Assembly: GCF_023276435.1 (NCBI RefSeq)
Contig: NZ_JALLPO010000036.1
Span: forward strand, 1-64,000
Direction of reading: 5' to 3'
Origin: Sphaerisporangium perillae
GTDB taxonomy: Bacteria > Actinomycetota > Actinomycetes > Streptosporangiales > Streptosporangiaceae
Length of the DNA: 64,000 bases
Shown here: piece by piece, positions 1 through 9,359 of the stretch
Position numbering within the stretch: the first letter of the stretch is position 1
How the letters are laid out: each line of letters starts with the position of its first letter
Program-made: the position numbers and the translations under genes
The notes under the pieces: model-generated
The model's database searches: none
What the model was told of the DNA's origin: nothing
What the model saw: only the letters and a program-made list of their open reading frames with translations

Positions 1-49
1 AAGCACGCCGCCAGCGTTCGTCCTGAGCCAGGATCAAACTCTCCAAACA
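1..49 (-). rRNA. 16S ribosomal RNA, 5' end only
   Basis: The reverse complement of bases 1-42 contains the universally conserved 16S start (AGAGTTTGATCCTGGCTCAG, then GAACGCTGGCGGCGTGCTT). The mature 5' end is placed about 7 nt before AGAGTTTG by analogy with E. coli, so the limit near 49 is approximate. The rest of the rrn operon lies to the left of the window. Confidence 0.97.
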
Positions 50-265
50 ATGTCTGAAGAAATCCCGGCGGACACCACACACACATGTGCGATGCCAACC
101 AAAGGAACCATCCCCGCACCCACAAAAAGAGGCACGAAAGACGGAGGTTAATGCATAATCATGCACTGGCTTTTAACACACTGTTGAGTTCTCAAGAAAC
201 GGACGCGTACACCATCACCCAGACCCTAAGGCCCGAACTCCGGGGCTTCCATCTCGTATGCCCTC

Positions 266-295
266 ATCCTACCGAACCCGCTTGACCAGAAGCAA
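266..295 (-). promoter_or_regulatory. candidate rrn promoter, downstream copy
   Basis: Minus strand: -35 TTGCTT (295-290), 18-nt spacer, -10 TAGGAT (271-266). It lies between the first candidate and the antitermination-like leader, consistent with tandem promoters. Pattern match by eye only. Confidence 0.4.
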
Positions 296-377
296 ACCGC
301 GCCGTTACCGACACTTGACTTCCAGCCACCCGAACCCACTAGCATTCGAGCCACCCCGTCTCCAGGGCAACCCCTCG

Positions 378-406
378 AACTTACCCGGCCGGATCGAGCG
401 ACGCAA
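378..406 (-). promoter_or_regulatory. candidate rrn promoter, upstream copy
   Basis: Minus strand: -35 TTGCGT (406-401), 17-nt spacer, -10 TAAGTT (383-378). Spacing is ideal for a housekeeping sigma factor, and its position about 330 bp before 16S suits one of several tandem rrn promoters. This is a pattern match by eye only. Confidence 0.45.
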
Positions 407-616
407 ATCGTTCGGTCAGACCTACATAATTTGAGGGATTTCGGTCATCACCCGCACGTGCCCACGCCAGTCCGCCGAAGCGATGGTGTGGGGTTGCGCC
501 GGGCGATGCCGACAACAGAAGATTAGCAGCCTTTGGGAGCGTCAGAGCACACTTCGATGTCGCGAACACGCGTCACGCCTCTGAGGCGACCAAGGCCGCG
601 GCCATAGACTCGCCAC

Positions 617-2701
617 GTGAGCAGCGACACGCCTCCCGTGGCGAAGAAGGTCCCGGCCGAACGGACTCATCACGGCGACACCGTGATCGACGAATACGCA
701 TGGCTGACCAACAAGGAAGACCCGGACACGGTCGCGTATCTCGAGGCGGAGAACGCCTTCACGCAATCCCGGACCGAGCACCTGAAAGACCTCCAAGAGA
801 GCATCTTCCAGGAGATCAAGGGCCGCACCCTGGAGACCGACCTCTCGGTTCCCACACGCAAGGGCGGCTGGTGGTACTACTCCCGCACCGAGGAGGGCAA
901 GCAGTACGGCATCCAGTGCCGCCTGCAGGCCTCCGGCGACACCCCTCCGGAACTGAAGCCCGGGGAGCCGCTGGAGGGCGAGCGGGTCCTGCTCGACGGG
1001 AACAAGCTGGCCGGCGACAGCCCGTTCTTCGCCATCGGCACCTCGGCCGTCAGCCCGGAGGGCACGACCCTCGCCTACTCCACCGACTTCAGCGGCAACG
1101 AGCGCTTCACCCTGCGCTTCAAGCGGCTGGACACCGGCGAGATCCTGGACGACGAGATCCCGGGCATCTTCTACGGAGGCGCCTGGTCGGCGGACGGTTC
1201 CGCGTTCTTCTACACGATCATCGACGACGCCTGGCGCCCGTACCGCGTGTACCGCCACATCCTCGGCACCGCGGCCGACGACGACGTCCTGGTCTACGAG
1301 GAGACCGACGAGCGGTTCTGGGTGGGCATCGGCCTCACCCGAAGCGAGCGCTATCTCGTCCTGAGCGCGGGCAGCAAGATCACCAGCGAGGTCCGCATCC
1401 TGGACGCCGACTACCCCACCGGGGAGTTCAGCGTCGTGCGTCCCCGCGAGACCGGCGTGGAGTACGCCATCGACCACGCGGGCGACCGCTTCCTCATCCT
1501 GCACAACGAGGGCGCGGAGAACTTCGAGCTGGCCACCGCGCCCATCGACGACCCCGGCACGTGGACGCCGCTGATCCCCCACCGCGACGACACCCGGCTG
1601 CTCGACGTGGACGCGTTCTCCGACCACATCGCCGTGCACTTCCGCCGCGACGGTCTCACGGGCATCCGGGTGCTTCCCTCGGACGAGGAACCGTACGAGA
1701 TCTCCTTCCCCGAACCCATCCACACCGCCGAGCCGGCGGGAAACCCCGAGTTCCACACCAACAGGCTCCGCCTCGCGTACACGTCGATGGTCACGCCGCC
1801 CTCGGTGTACGACTACGACCTCGCCAGGCGCGAGCTGATCCTGCTGAAGCGCCGGCCCGTGCTCGGCGGGTACGACCCTGGCGACTACGAGCAGTTCCGC
1901 GGGTGGGCGACCGCCGACGACGGCACCCGCATCCCGATCTCGATCGTCATGAAGAAGGGCACCGAGCGGCCCGCGCCGACCGTGCTTTACGGCTACGGCA
2001 GTTACGAGAGCTCCATCGACCCGTCGTTCTCCGTGGCGCGGCTCAGCCTGCTCGACCGTGGCTTCGTCTTCGCGATCGCCCACGTCAGGGGCGGCGGCGA
2101 GATGGGCCGCCGGTGGTACGAAGAGGGAAAGCTGACCCGGAAGAAGAACACCTTCAGCGACTTCGTGGCCGTGGCCCGGCATATGAAGAGGTCGGGCTGG
2201 TCGCGCGAGATCGTGGCCAGGGGCGGCTCGGCCGGCGGCCTGCTGATGGGCGCGGCGGCCAACCTCGCTCCCGACGTGTTCGGGGGCGTCGTGGCGGAAG
2301 TGCCCTTCGTCGACGCGCTGAACACCATCCTCGACCCGTCACTGCCGCTGACCGTCATCGAGTGGGACGAGTGGGGCGACCCGCTCCACAACGCGGACGT
2401 CTACGAGTACATGAAGTCGTACACGCCGTACGAGAACATCGACGACCGGGTGTACCCGCCCATCCTCGCGATCACCAGCCTGAACGACACCCGCGTGCTC
2501 TACCACGAGCCGGCGAAGTGGATCGCCAGGCTCCGCGACATCGCCGGCGGCGGGCCGTTCCTGCTCAAGACGGAGATGGGCGCCGGCCACGGCGGGAGGA
2601 GCGGGCGGTACGACGCGTGGCGCGAGGAGGCCTTCACCCTCTCGTGGATCATCGACCGGGCGGCCTCGCTGAAGAACGAAGAAATAGGGGAGATCCAGTG
2701 A
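617..2701 (+). CDS. S9 family serine peptidase (prolyl oligopeptidase / oligopeptidase B type)
   Basis: 694 residues, the usual length for a cytosolic S9A oligopeptidase; it should cleave short peptides inside the cell. The N-terminal two thirds are the beta-propeller region that restricts access to small peptides; the C-terminal third is the alpha/beta-hydrolase. The catalytic triad is visible: Ser538 in GGSAGG, Asp624 in LNDTRV, His658 in GAGHGG. No signal peptide. The start is GTG with no Shine-Dalgarno, but a TAGACT -10-like box ends six bases before it (605-610), so the mRNA is probably leaderless. It overlaps the next gene by 4 bp (GTGA), so the two are likely co-translated. Prolyl versus dibasic specificity cannot be decided here. 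Confidence 0.92.
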   Translation: MSSDTPPVAKKVPAERTHHGDTVIDEYAWLTNKEDPDTVAYLEAENAFTQSRTEHLKDLQESIFQEIKGRTLETDLSVPTRKGGWWYYSRTEEGKQYGIQCRLQASGDTPPELKPGEPLEGERVLLDGNKLAGDSPFFAIGTSAVSPEGTTLAYSTDFSGNERFTLRFKRLDTGEILDDEIPGIFYGGAWSADGSAFFYTIIDDAWRPYRVYRHILGTAADDDVLVYEETDERFWVGIGLTRSERYLVLSAGSKITSEVRILDADYPTGEFSVVRPRETGVEYAIDHAGDRFLILHNEGAENFELATAPIDDPGTWTPLIPHRDDTRLLDVDAFSDHIAVHFRRDGLTGIRVLPSDEEPYEISFPEPIHTAEPAGNPEFHTNRLRLAYTSMVTPPSVYDYDLARRELILLKRRPVLGGYDPGDYEQFRGWATADDGTRIPISIVMKKGTERPAPTVLYGYGSYESSIDPSFSVARLSLLDRGFVFAIAHVRGGGEMGRRWYEEGKLTRKKNTFSDFVAVARHMKRSGWSREIVARGGSAGGLLMGAAANLAPDVFGGVVAEVPFVDALNTILDPSLPLTVIEWDEWGDPLHNADVYEYMKSYTPYENIDDRVYPPILAITSLNDTRVLYHEPAKWIARLRDIAGGGPFLLKTEMGAGHGGRSGRYDAWREEAFTLSWIIDRAASLKNEEIGEIQ

Positions 2702-3705
2702 CGTACTCGGCATCAAGCGACCGCTATGGGCGCCAGCCGTACAACCGGACGGGGAGGAGCGGCCTGAAGCTGCCCGCCGTCTCGCTCGGGCTGTGGCACA
2801 ACTTCGGTGACGACAAGCCGATCGACACCCAGAGGGCGACGCTGCGCAGGGCGTTCGACCTGGGCGTGAGCCACTTCGACCTCGCCAACAACTACGGCCC
2901 GCCGTACGGCTCGGCCGAGACGAACTTCGGCCACATCTTCGCCCAGGACTTCCGGCCGTACCGCGACGAACTGATCATCTCCACCAAGGCCGGGTACGAC
3001 ATGTGGCCCGGCCCCTACGGCGAGTGGGGTTCGCGCAAGTACCTGCTGGCCAGCCTCGACCAGTCGCTCTCCCGCATGGGGCTCGACTACGTCGACATCT
3101 TCTACAGCCACCGGCCCGACCCCGACACCCCGCTCGAGGAGACGATGGGGGCGCTGGACACGGCCGTGCGGTCCGGGCGCGCGCTGTACGCGGGCATCTC
3201 CAACTACACGCCCGAGCAGACCAGGGAGGCGGCCCGGATCCTGCGCGAGATGGGCACTCCGCTGCTCATCCACCAGCCGCGGTACTCGATGCTCGACCGC
3301 TGGATCGAGGACGGGCTGCTCGACACCCTGGAGGCCGAGGGCGTCGGCTGCATCCCGTTCTCGCCCCTGGCCCAGGGAATCCTGACGGACAGGTACCTGC
3401 AGGGCGTCCCCGAGGGCTCGCGGGCTTCTCAGGAGAGGTTCCTGCGGCCGAGCCAGCTCACCGACGACCTGCTCCGGCGGGTCCGCGCGCTGAACGACCT
3501 GGCCGCGAGCCGTGGCCAGTCGCTGGCCCAGATGGCCCTGGCGTGGGCGCTGCGGGACTCGCGGGTGACCTCGGTGCTGATCGGGGCCAGCAGCGTCCGG
3601 CAGCTGGAGGACAACATCGCCGCGGTGGACCGCCTCGACTTCTCCGCCGAGGAGCTCGCCGCCATCGAGAAGGAGATCGCCGAGCCGGGGGCTCGCATCG
3701 TCTGA
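2698..3705 (+). CDS. aldo/keto reductase (YghZ/MgrA-like)
   Basis: 335 residues from a GTG that overlaps the stop of the upstream peptidase. It is an NAD(P)H-dependent reductase of aldehydes or ketones. The family tetrad is recognisable: Asp in HFDLANNYG with Tyr66, Lys in ISTKAGYD, and His in FYSHRPD. The C-terminal part has the family's NADP-binding stretch (SVLIGASSV, then QLEDNIAA). The start motif NRTGRSGLKLPAVSLGLW is typical of the E. coli YghZ / potassium-channel beta-subunit-like branch. The substrate is unknown; stress or methylglyoxal detoxification is a family-level guess. Confidence 0.93.
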   Translation: MTYSASSDRYGRQPYNRTGRSGLKLPAVSLGLWHNFGDDKPIDTQRATLRRAFDLGVSHFDLANNYGPPYGSAETNFGHIFAQDFRPYRDELIISTKAGYDMWPGPYGEWGSRKYLLASLDQSLSRMGLDYVDIFYSHRPDPDTPLEETMGALDTAVRSGRALYAGISNYTPEQTREAARILREMGTPLLIHQPRYSMLDRWIEDGLLDTLEAEGVGCIPFSPLAQGILTDRYLQGVPEGSRASQERFLRPSQLTDDLLRRVRALNDLAASRGQSLAQMALAWALRDSRVTSVLIGASSVRQLEDNIAAVDRLDFSAEELAAIEKEIAEPGARIV

Positions 3706-3717
3706 CCCGCCGGCCCA

Positions 3718-3748
3718 GAGCCCCGAGGGTCACCGGCCCGAGGGGCTC
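3718..3748. terminator. GC hairpin between convergent genes
   Basis: GAGCCCC (3718-3724) pairs with GGGGCTC (3742-3748) in the 120-bp gap between two convergent genes. There is no T-run, so it is a possible bidirectional terminator only. Confidence 0.3.
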
Positions 3749-3825
3749 AGGCCGCCGGGCCTCCGGCCCTCAGGGCTCAAGGAGGCAGGCCGCCGACCCC
3801 TCGGGCACGGCGGCGGGGTCGAAGG

Positions 3826-6381
3826 TCAAAGGGCGCCGTGCCGCTGGAGCCAGGCGAAGGACGCCCATCCGGGCAGCACCGGCAGCCAGAACGTGAGCAG
3901 CCGGTAGAGCAGCACGGCGGACGTCGCCACCGTGGGCGCCAGCCCGGACAGCGTCAGGCCGACGTAGAGGGCCCCTTCCACAGCGCCCAGCCCGCCGGGG
4001 GTGGGCGCGGCCGAGCCGATGGCCGTGCCGGCCAGCACGACGATGGCCACCGCCGCGAAGCTGAGCGAGCCGCCGAAGGCCCGGACGCAGGCGGCCAGGC
4101 AGACGACGAAGGCCAGCGTGAGCAGCAGCGTGCCGCTCAGCCCTTCCAGGATCTTGCGCGGCGACTGCAGGACGTCCAGTAGGCGGGGCATCACCCCGGA
4201 GAACAGCGACCGGATGCGCCCGGTGATCAGGCGGCGGAGCGGCGGCACGGCCAGGACGATCAGTACCAGGACGGCGCCGGACAGCAGCGCGATGACCATG
4301 CCACGCGAGGGGCTGACCGACGGGGCGGCCTTGATGCCGGTGAGGTAGCCGAAGAGCAGGAGCAGCAGGATGTGGCAGGCCAGCCCCACGAGCTGCGAGG
4401 CGCCCACACTGGCCACGGCGAGCCCAGGTGCGATGCCGCGCTTCTGCAGGAAACGGGAGTTGATGGCCACTCCCCCGACCGCGGCGGGCGCCACCAGCTT
4501 GACGAACGAGGCCGCGAACTGGGCCAGGACCATGGGGCCCAGCGGCAGCTTCTCGGGTACGAAGCCCCGGATCATGAGCGCCGCCGCGAGGTAGCTCAGG
4601 CCGGCCGCGACCAGGGCGACGCCGGCCCAGCCCCACTCGGCCCGGGTGACGACGTCGGCCAGGTTCACCCTGCTGAGCTGCGAGAGCAGGAAGTACGCCG
4701 CCAGCGCGCTGGCGATGATGGTCACCAGGGTGCGCGGCTGGAACCGCTCCAGGCGCACCTCCTCGACCTCGACCTGAGGCGTGAGGGCGACGATCTGCTC
4801 GCGGAGCGCGGGAAGCAGCGCCTTGTTCCTGCCGACCTGGGCGCGGGTGCCCCTGGTGAGGGCGATGCGCTGGAGCAGGGGCAGCGCCCCCGCGAGCGAC
4901 CGCTTCGGGATGACCTTGGAGGCGCACATCACCGAACGCTCGGGGCCGACGCGCAGCGCCAGGTAGGTGAGCAGCTGTGCGATGTCGAGCCGGAGCAGCA
5001 GGTCACCGGCCGCGATCTCGCCGCTGCGGGCGTCCATCAGCACGACCTCGCCGTCGCCGTCGACGTGGATGCTGTCGCCGGTGAGCCGCCGGTGGGCCAG
5101 GCGCTGGGCCTGGAGCAGCTCGACCTGCTTCCAGATCTTGATGAGCAGCTCGTCGTCCAGCTCGTCGTCGGGGACGTCCTCCAGCGCGCGCGTGTCCAGG
5201 TGCTCGTAAGCGAGCAGCGCGGCGTCGGTGCCGATCTCGCTGGTGCCGACCAGGCACGGGGTGTTCACGCCGGCGGCCTGGGCGGCGTAGGCCATGAGCG
5301 CCTCGCGCTCGAGCTCCGCGCGGAGCGAGCGGATGGCCCGGCGGCGGGTCTCCGAGCTGAGCCGGATGCCGCGCCAGAGCCGGTAGAGGACCCCGGCGAC
5401 CTGCCGGTCCCTGTCGAGCACGGTGACGTCGAACCGGCGCCCGTCGGTCATCGTCACGCCGTAGCGGCGGCTTCCCTGGGCGTCGTCGGTGATGCGCCGG
5501 GCCCTGGCGGGGACGAATGCGAGGCGGCGCAGGGCGGCGACCACGGTGCTGCCCGGTGGCCGGGTGTTGGGGCTGCCGACGACGTAGAGGGTGGCGTACC
5601 CGACGGCCAGGCCGACGAGGTAGGTCACGAAGACGCCGAGCGCGGTGGCGTCGGCGCTGGTGAACAGCGCGAACACGTCGAGGGCGATCGCCATCCACAT
5701 CATCGCCCGCCAGGTCGGGCGGCGGGAGATGCGCACTGCGGTGACGTAGGCGACGACCGAGGTGAGCAGGGTGTTGAGCGGCTCGACCTGGCGCCCTCCG
5801 GTGAGCAGCAGGCGCAGGTCGCCCGGGCCGGCCGCGGCCAGCCACTCGCCGAGGACGAAGGAGACGAGCATCCCGATGATCGCCGCGATCAGCCCTTCGG
5901 CCACCCGCAGCCCGTCGCGGTGGAACACCCGCTCGACGGCGAACGCGCTGGGCACGGCCAGCACGGCGGTGCCGGCGAGGAAGCTCGCCACGCCGATCAG
6001 CAGGTCGGGGGCCCGGCTCGTCCCGTCGGTGACGTCTCTCTCCAGGCCGTTGAGCGTCTGCTTGGCGATGAGCGCGAGCAGGACGATCGCCGCCAGTGTG
6101 AGGAGGGTGATGAAGAAGCGCAGCGCGTCGGACGGCCTGCGGATGCGCTGGGGCAGCAGCGGCTCGACGACGAGCACGACGGGATCACCGGACGCGGCAC
6201 GCGAACCCTCGGGGGTCTCCGTACCGGAGGTGGGGTCGCCGGCGGGGACGTCCGAGACGTCCGAGGCCTCCGAGGTGTCCGCAGGAGTGCGCGGGCTCTC
6301 TGGAGTCACGGAAGAACCGGCCGCGGAGATGTTCTCCCCCGCGGCCTCCTCTGCCTCGTCGCGCTCCCGTATGTCGGTCAC
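3826..6381 (-). CDS. large membrane protein: N-terminal helices, kinase-like middle, flippase-like C-terminus
   Basis: 851 residues from GTG 6381. Residues 1-75 are a low-complexity acidic/Ser/Pro cytosolic tail. About seven hydrophobic helices follow (about 85-275). A soluble middle (about 290-520) has the look of a kinase-like or phosphotransferase fold, with ERDALMAY-type and HRRLTGDSIHVDGDGEVVLMD motifs resembling a catalytic loop and metal-binding Asp. The last 300 residues are a multi-pass domain of the lysylphosphatidylglycerol-synthase membrane (PF03706, flippase-like) family, with APAAVGGVAINSRFLQKRG and PTPGGLGAVEGAL, hallmark family motifs. The family moves or modifies lipids across the membrane; the substrate here is unknown. 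No lysyl-transferase (MprF C-terminal) domain is present. It is convergent with the aldo/keto reductase. Confidence 0.85.
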   Translation of the reverse strand: MTDIRERDEAEEAAGENISAAGSSVTPESPRTPADTSEASDVSDVPAGDPTSGTETPEGSRAASGDPVVLVVEPLLPQRIRRPSDALRFFITLLTLAAIVLLALIAKQTLNGLERDVTDGTSRAPDLLIGVASFLAGTAVLAVPSAFAVERVFHRDGLRVAEGLIAAIIGMLVSFVLGEWLAAAGPGDLRLLLTGGRQVEPLNTLLTSVVAYVTAVRISRRPTWRAMMWMAIALDVFALFTSADATALGVFVTYLVGLAVGYATLYVVGSPNTRPPGSTVVAALRRLAFVPARARRITDDAQGSRRYGVTMTDGRRFDVTVLDRDRQVAGVLYRLWRGIRLSSETRRRAIRSLRAELEREALMAYAAQAAGVNTPCLVGTSEIGTDAALLAYEHLDTRALEDVPDDELDDELLIKIWKQVELLQAQRLAHRRLTGDSIHVDGDGEVVLMDARSGEIAAGDLLLRLDIAQLLTYLALRVGPERSVMCASKVIPKRSLAGALPLLQRIALTRGTRAQVGRNKALLPALREQIVALTPQVEVEEVRLERFQPRTLVTIIASALAAYFLLSQLSRVNLADVVTRAEWGWAGVALVAAGLSYLAAALMIRGFVPEKLPLGPMVLAQFAASFVKLVAPAAVGGVAINSRFLQKRGIAPGLAVASVGASQLVGLACHILLLLLFGYLTGIKAAPSVSPSRGMVIALLSGAVLVLIVLAVPPLRRLITGRIRSLFSGVMPRLLDVLQSPRKILEGLSGTLLLTLAFVVCLAACVRAFGGSLSFAAVAIVVLAGTAIGSAAPTPGGLGAVEGALYVGLTLSGLAPTVATSAVLLYRLLTFWLPVLPGWASFAWLQRHGAL

Positions 6382-6725
6382 CGCTGACGTCTACGCACGT
6401 CTCGGGGCATATGATCTTTCCCTAGGCTGTCTTCACCGGTGCGGGCGCGGAAGCCCACCGGAGTCCGTGCGACCCTCCTCGGGCTCACGCCTCAGCGGTC
6501 GTCGGCGAACCGGTGCACCCCGGCCATTCGCTGACACTCTACGGCGCACCCGGCCGTGAGCGATCTGCGATATGGGCATCCCTCATGGTGCCGGTGCCGC
6601 GGCCGGGAGCGCATCCACCGTAAGTATGGGGCGGTCATACCACCCCAGGTCGAGTAGTGAATGTCACCAGGCGGAACTCCCGCCCACCATGTGGTGATAT
6701 GGGCGATCCAGGTACCGTTCTGCCC
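6382..6725. promoter_or_regulatory. divergent intergenic region
   Basis: 344 bp between the flippase-like gene (minus) and the molybdopterin enzyme (plus). It should carry both promoters. An inverted repeat CACCA-TG-TGGTG (6685-6696) sits 30 bp before the oxidoreductase start and could be an operator. No gene is seen. Confidence 0.4.
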
Positions 6726-8741
6726 ATGAGCCGTGAGCTGAATGTTCTTGGTGCCTGCCCTCTGGACTGCCCGGACACCTGTTCGTGGGTCGTCACCGTG
6801 AAGGACGGCGAGGCCGTGCGCCTGCGCGGCAACCATGACCAGCCCTACACGCGCGGCGCTCTGTGCGTGAAGGTCAACCGCTACCTGGAGCACACCAAGG
6901 CCTCCGACCGGATCCTGTACCCGATGCGCCGGGTCGGGCCGAAGGGGTCGGGGCGGTTCGAGCGCATCTCCTGGGAGGAGGCGCTCGACGAGATCGCGGA
7001 GCGGCTGACGGCGATCGTCGACGAGTTCGGCGGCGAGGCCATCTGGCCGTACCAGGGCACCGGGACGCTCGGTTACATCCAGGGTGAGTCGGGCCAGGCC
7101 GGGCGCCGGCTGTGGAACGCGCTGGGAGCGTCGTACCACGACCTCAACATCTGCGCCCGGGCCGGGAACCAGGGTCTGACCCGCACGAACGGGACGCCGG
7201 GCGGCATGGACCCGGAGCAGTTCGCGCTTTCGAGGCTGATCCTGCTGTGGGGCACGAACACGCTGACCAGCGGGCACCACCTGTGGAAGTTCATCCAGGA
7301 GGCGCGGGCCGCAGGGGCGCACGTCGTCGCGATCGACCCGGTCAGGACGCGCACCGCCGACCAGGCGGACGAGTACCTGGCGATCCGGCCGGGCACCGAC
7401 GCCGCGCTCGCGCTCGCGCTGATGCACGTCGTGCTGGACGAGGGCGCCGAGGATCGGGAGTTCCTGGAGCAGCACACCACCGGCTGGGACGACTTTGAGC
7501 GAGAAATCCGGAAATATCCCCCCAGCGTGGTGGCGGAGATCACCGGTATCCCCGAGAAGGACATCCGCGCCCTCGGCGTACGGCTCGCGCACACCCGGCC
7601 GACCGGCATCCGGGCCACGATGGGCATCCAGCGCCACCGGGGCGGCGGCACCGCCATGCGGACGATCGCCTGCATCCCGGGCGTGACCGGTGACTGGAAG
7701 CACCCCGGCGGCGGCGTCGCCTACTCCACCAGCGGCCACGTCCCCATCCAGGCCGACGTCCGGCTCGACCTGCTCGACAAGCCCGTCAGGACGCTGACGA
7801 TGACCCGCCTTGCCGAAGGTCTCGAAGACACCGAGCATCCGGTGAAGTGCCTGTGGGTCTACGCCGCCAACCCGATGGGCAGCACCTCCGACCAGAACCG
7901 CGTCCGCAAGGGGCTGCTGCGGGAGGACCTGTTCACGGTGGTGATGGAGCAGTTCCCCACCGACACCGTGGACTACGCCGACCTCGTGCTCCCTGCCACC
8001 ATGCAGATCGAGCACACCGACCTGCACGCCGGGTACGGGCACATGTACCTGATGTGGAACGAGCCCGCCGTGGCCCCGCCCGGCGAGTGCCTGTCCACGA
8101 CCGAGACCTTCCGCCGGGTCGCCCGCCGCCTCGGGCTGACCGACCCCTCCCTGTACGACTCCGACCTCGAGATCGCCGAGCAGCTCCTGTCCACCGCCCA
8201 CCCGGCGCTGGACGGGATCACCGTCGAGCGGCTCCGCGAGGAAGGCTGGGTCCGCCTCAACTACCCCGACCCGTTCCTGCCGTTCGCCGACGGGTTCCCG
8301 ACGGCCTCGGGGAGGCTCGAGTTCGCGCCGGAGAACCAGGGATACATCCCACCCTTCTCGGCGAACACCGACGGGCCGTACAAGCTGGCGTTGATCACTC
8401 CGGCGGCCCACACGTTCCTCAACACGGTGTTCGGGAACAACCCCGAGCTGGCCCGCCGTGCCGGAGCCCCTGCGGTCCTGGTCAGCGAGAAGGACGCCGC
8501 CGACCGGGGGCTGAGCGACGGCCAGCGCGTCCGGGTGTTCAACGACAACGGCGAGATGACGGTCGAGCTACGGGTCAGCGACCGGGTCGCGCCCGGCGTC
8601 GTGGCGACCACGAAGGGCAACTGGCCCAAGCTGAGCCCGGGCGGGGTCAACGCCAACGTCCTGGTCGACGAGCGCGACGCCGACATGGGCAGGGGCGCCG
8701 TCTACCACGACAACCTCGTGGAGATCGCCCCCGTGGCCTGA
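6726..8741 (+). CDS. molybdopterin-dependent oxidoreductase (formate dehydrogenase/DMSO reductase superfamily)
   Basis: 671 residues. The N-terminus carries a [4Fe-4S] motif, C-P-L-D-C-P-D-T-C with a fourth Cys in GALCVKVNRY, followed by the Mo-bis-MGD catalytic core and a C-terminal molydopterin dinucleotide-binding domain (about 560-670, ending GRGAVYHDNLVEI). There is no Tat signal, so the enzyme is likely cytoplasmic. Family members without nearby subunits are usually annotated only as oxidoreductases; the redox substrate cannot be inferred. ATG 6726 was chosen over an in-frame ATG at 6657 because homologous N-termini begin close to the Cys motif. TACCGT six bases upstream could be a -10 of a leaderless transcript. 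Confidence 0.9.
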   Translation: MSRELNVLGACPLDCPDTCSWVVTVKDGEAVRLRGNHDQPYTRGALCVKVNRYLEHTKASDRILYPMRRVGPKGSGRFERISWEEALDEIAERLTAIVDEFGGEAIWPYQGTGTLGYIQGESGQAGRRLWNALGASYHDLNICARAGNQGLTRTNGTPGGMDPEQFALSRLILLWGTNTLTSGHHLWKFIQEARAAGAHVVAIDPVRTRTADQADEYLAIRPGTDAALALALMHVVLDEGAEDREFLEQHTTGWDDFEREIRKYPPSVVAEITGIPEKDIRALGVRLAHTRPTGIRATMGIQRHRGGGTAMRTIACIPGVTGDWKHPGGGVAYSTSGHVPIQADVRLDLLDKPVRTLTMTRLAEGLEDTEHPVKCLWVYAANPMGSTSDQNRVRKGLLREDLFTVVMEQFPTDTVDYADLVLPATMQIEHTDLHAGYGHMYLMWNEPAVAPPGECLSTTETFRRVARRLGLTDPSLYDSDLEIAEQLLSTAHPALDGITVERLREEGWVRLNYPDPFLPFADGFPTASGRLEFAPENQGYIPPFSANTDGPYKLALITPAAHTFLNTVFGNNPELARRAGAPAVLVSEKDAADRGLSDGQRVRVFNDNGEMTVELRVSDRVAPGVVATTKGNWPKLSPGGVNANVLVDERDADMGRGAVYHDNLVEIAPVA

Positions 8742-8758
8742 CCCGGACTCCGCCGGCG

Positions 8759-9208
8759 TCAGAGGCTGAGCTTGAAGCCCACGTGGGAGTCGACGAAGCC
8801 GAGCGAGGTGTAGAAACGGTGGGCGTCGGCCCGGGCCTTGTCACTGGTGAGCTGCACCATCCGGCAGCCTCGCTCGCGGGCGCGGTCGATGGCCCACCGC
8901 ATCATCGCGCGGCCGAGGCCCTGCCCCCGCATCGAGGCGCCCACGCGTACGGCCTCGACCAGGGCTCGCTCCCCGCCCTTACGGGACAGCCCCGGGATGA
9001 ACGTGATCTGCATCGTGCCGACCACCCGCCCGCCGTCCTCCGCGACGATCAGCTCCTGCCGGGGGTCGGCGTCGATGGCCTCGAAGGCGTCGAGGTAGAC
9101 CACGTCCGACGGGTCCCCTTCCCTGGCCGCGGCGATCGGGTCGTCGGCGAGCATGGCGACGATCAACGGGACGTCTTCCCGGCGAGCAGGACGAAAGATC
9201 ACAGACAT
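8759..9208 (-). CDS. GNAT family N-acetyltransferase
   Basis: 149 residues, a single GNAT domain. The acetyl-CoA-binding motif A is visible (VGASMRGQGLGRAMM), preceded by VEAVRV and followed by the typical C-terminal HRFYTSLGF. It transfers an acetyl group from acetyl-CoA to an unknown amine. ATG 9208 is preferred to a TTG two codons earlier. Convergent with the molybdopterin enzyme, 17 bp apart. Confidence 0.9.
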   Translation of the reverse strand: MSVIFRPARREDVPLIVAMLADDPIAAAREGDPSDVVYLDAFEAIDADPRQELIVAEDGGRVVGTMQITFIPGLSRKGGERALVEAVRVGASMRGQGLGRAMMRWAIDRARERGCRMVQLTSDKARADAHRFYTSLGFVDSHVGFKLSL

Positions 9209-9359
9209 GGTCAAAGGCTATCGAGGCCCTGGTGATCCCCTCCGAACCGGTGGCCTCGCGGGCCGGCGTCCGGCCGTGGAGGTCGTCTCCCAGGGGTCAG
9301 GGGCAGATCAGGGTTCGTCCCCGATGTGCCGATGCCGTGACGGAGGGCAACCTGGGTGC

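Larger units (their letters stand above)
50..410 (-). promoter_or_regulatory. rrn operon leader and promoter region
   Basis: This is the non-coding stretch directly upstream of 16S, and much of it is AT-richer than the neighbouring genes. On the minus strand the leader holds a short inverted repeat TTGAGAACTCAA (184-195) followed by CAGTGTGTTAAAAGCC, a sequence type I recognise from actinomycete pre-16S leaders, where it belongs to the antitermination/processing region. Two sigma70-like promoters are listed separately. Bases 411-616, between the rrn promoters and the divergent peptidase gene, hold no convincing gene. Confidence 0.7.

Noticed and set aside
2698-3705. A single 1001-residue protein from 700 to 3705
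   Set aside because: The part before 2698 is an out-of-frame shadow of the peptidase; the aldo/keto reductase begins at the GTG overlapping its stop.
4372-6387. Long plus-strand open frame antisense to the flippase-like gene
   Set aside because: Antisense frames stay open by chance in 70% GC DNA; composition is His/Arg/Gly/Asp rich with no domain, while the minus strand encodes a recognised protein.
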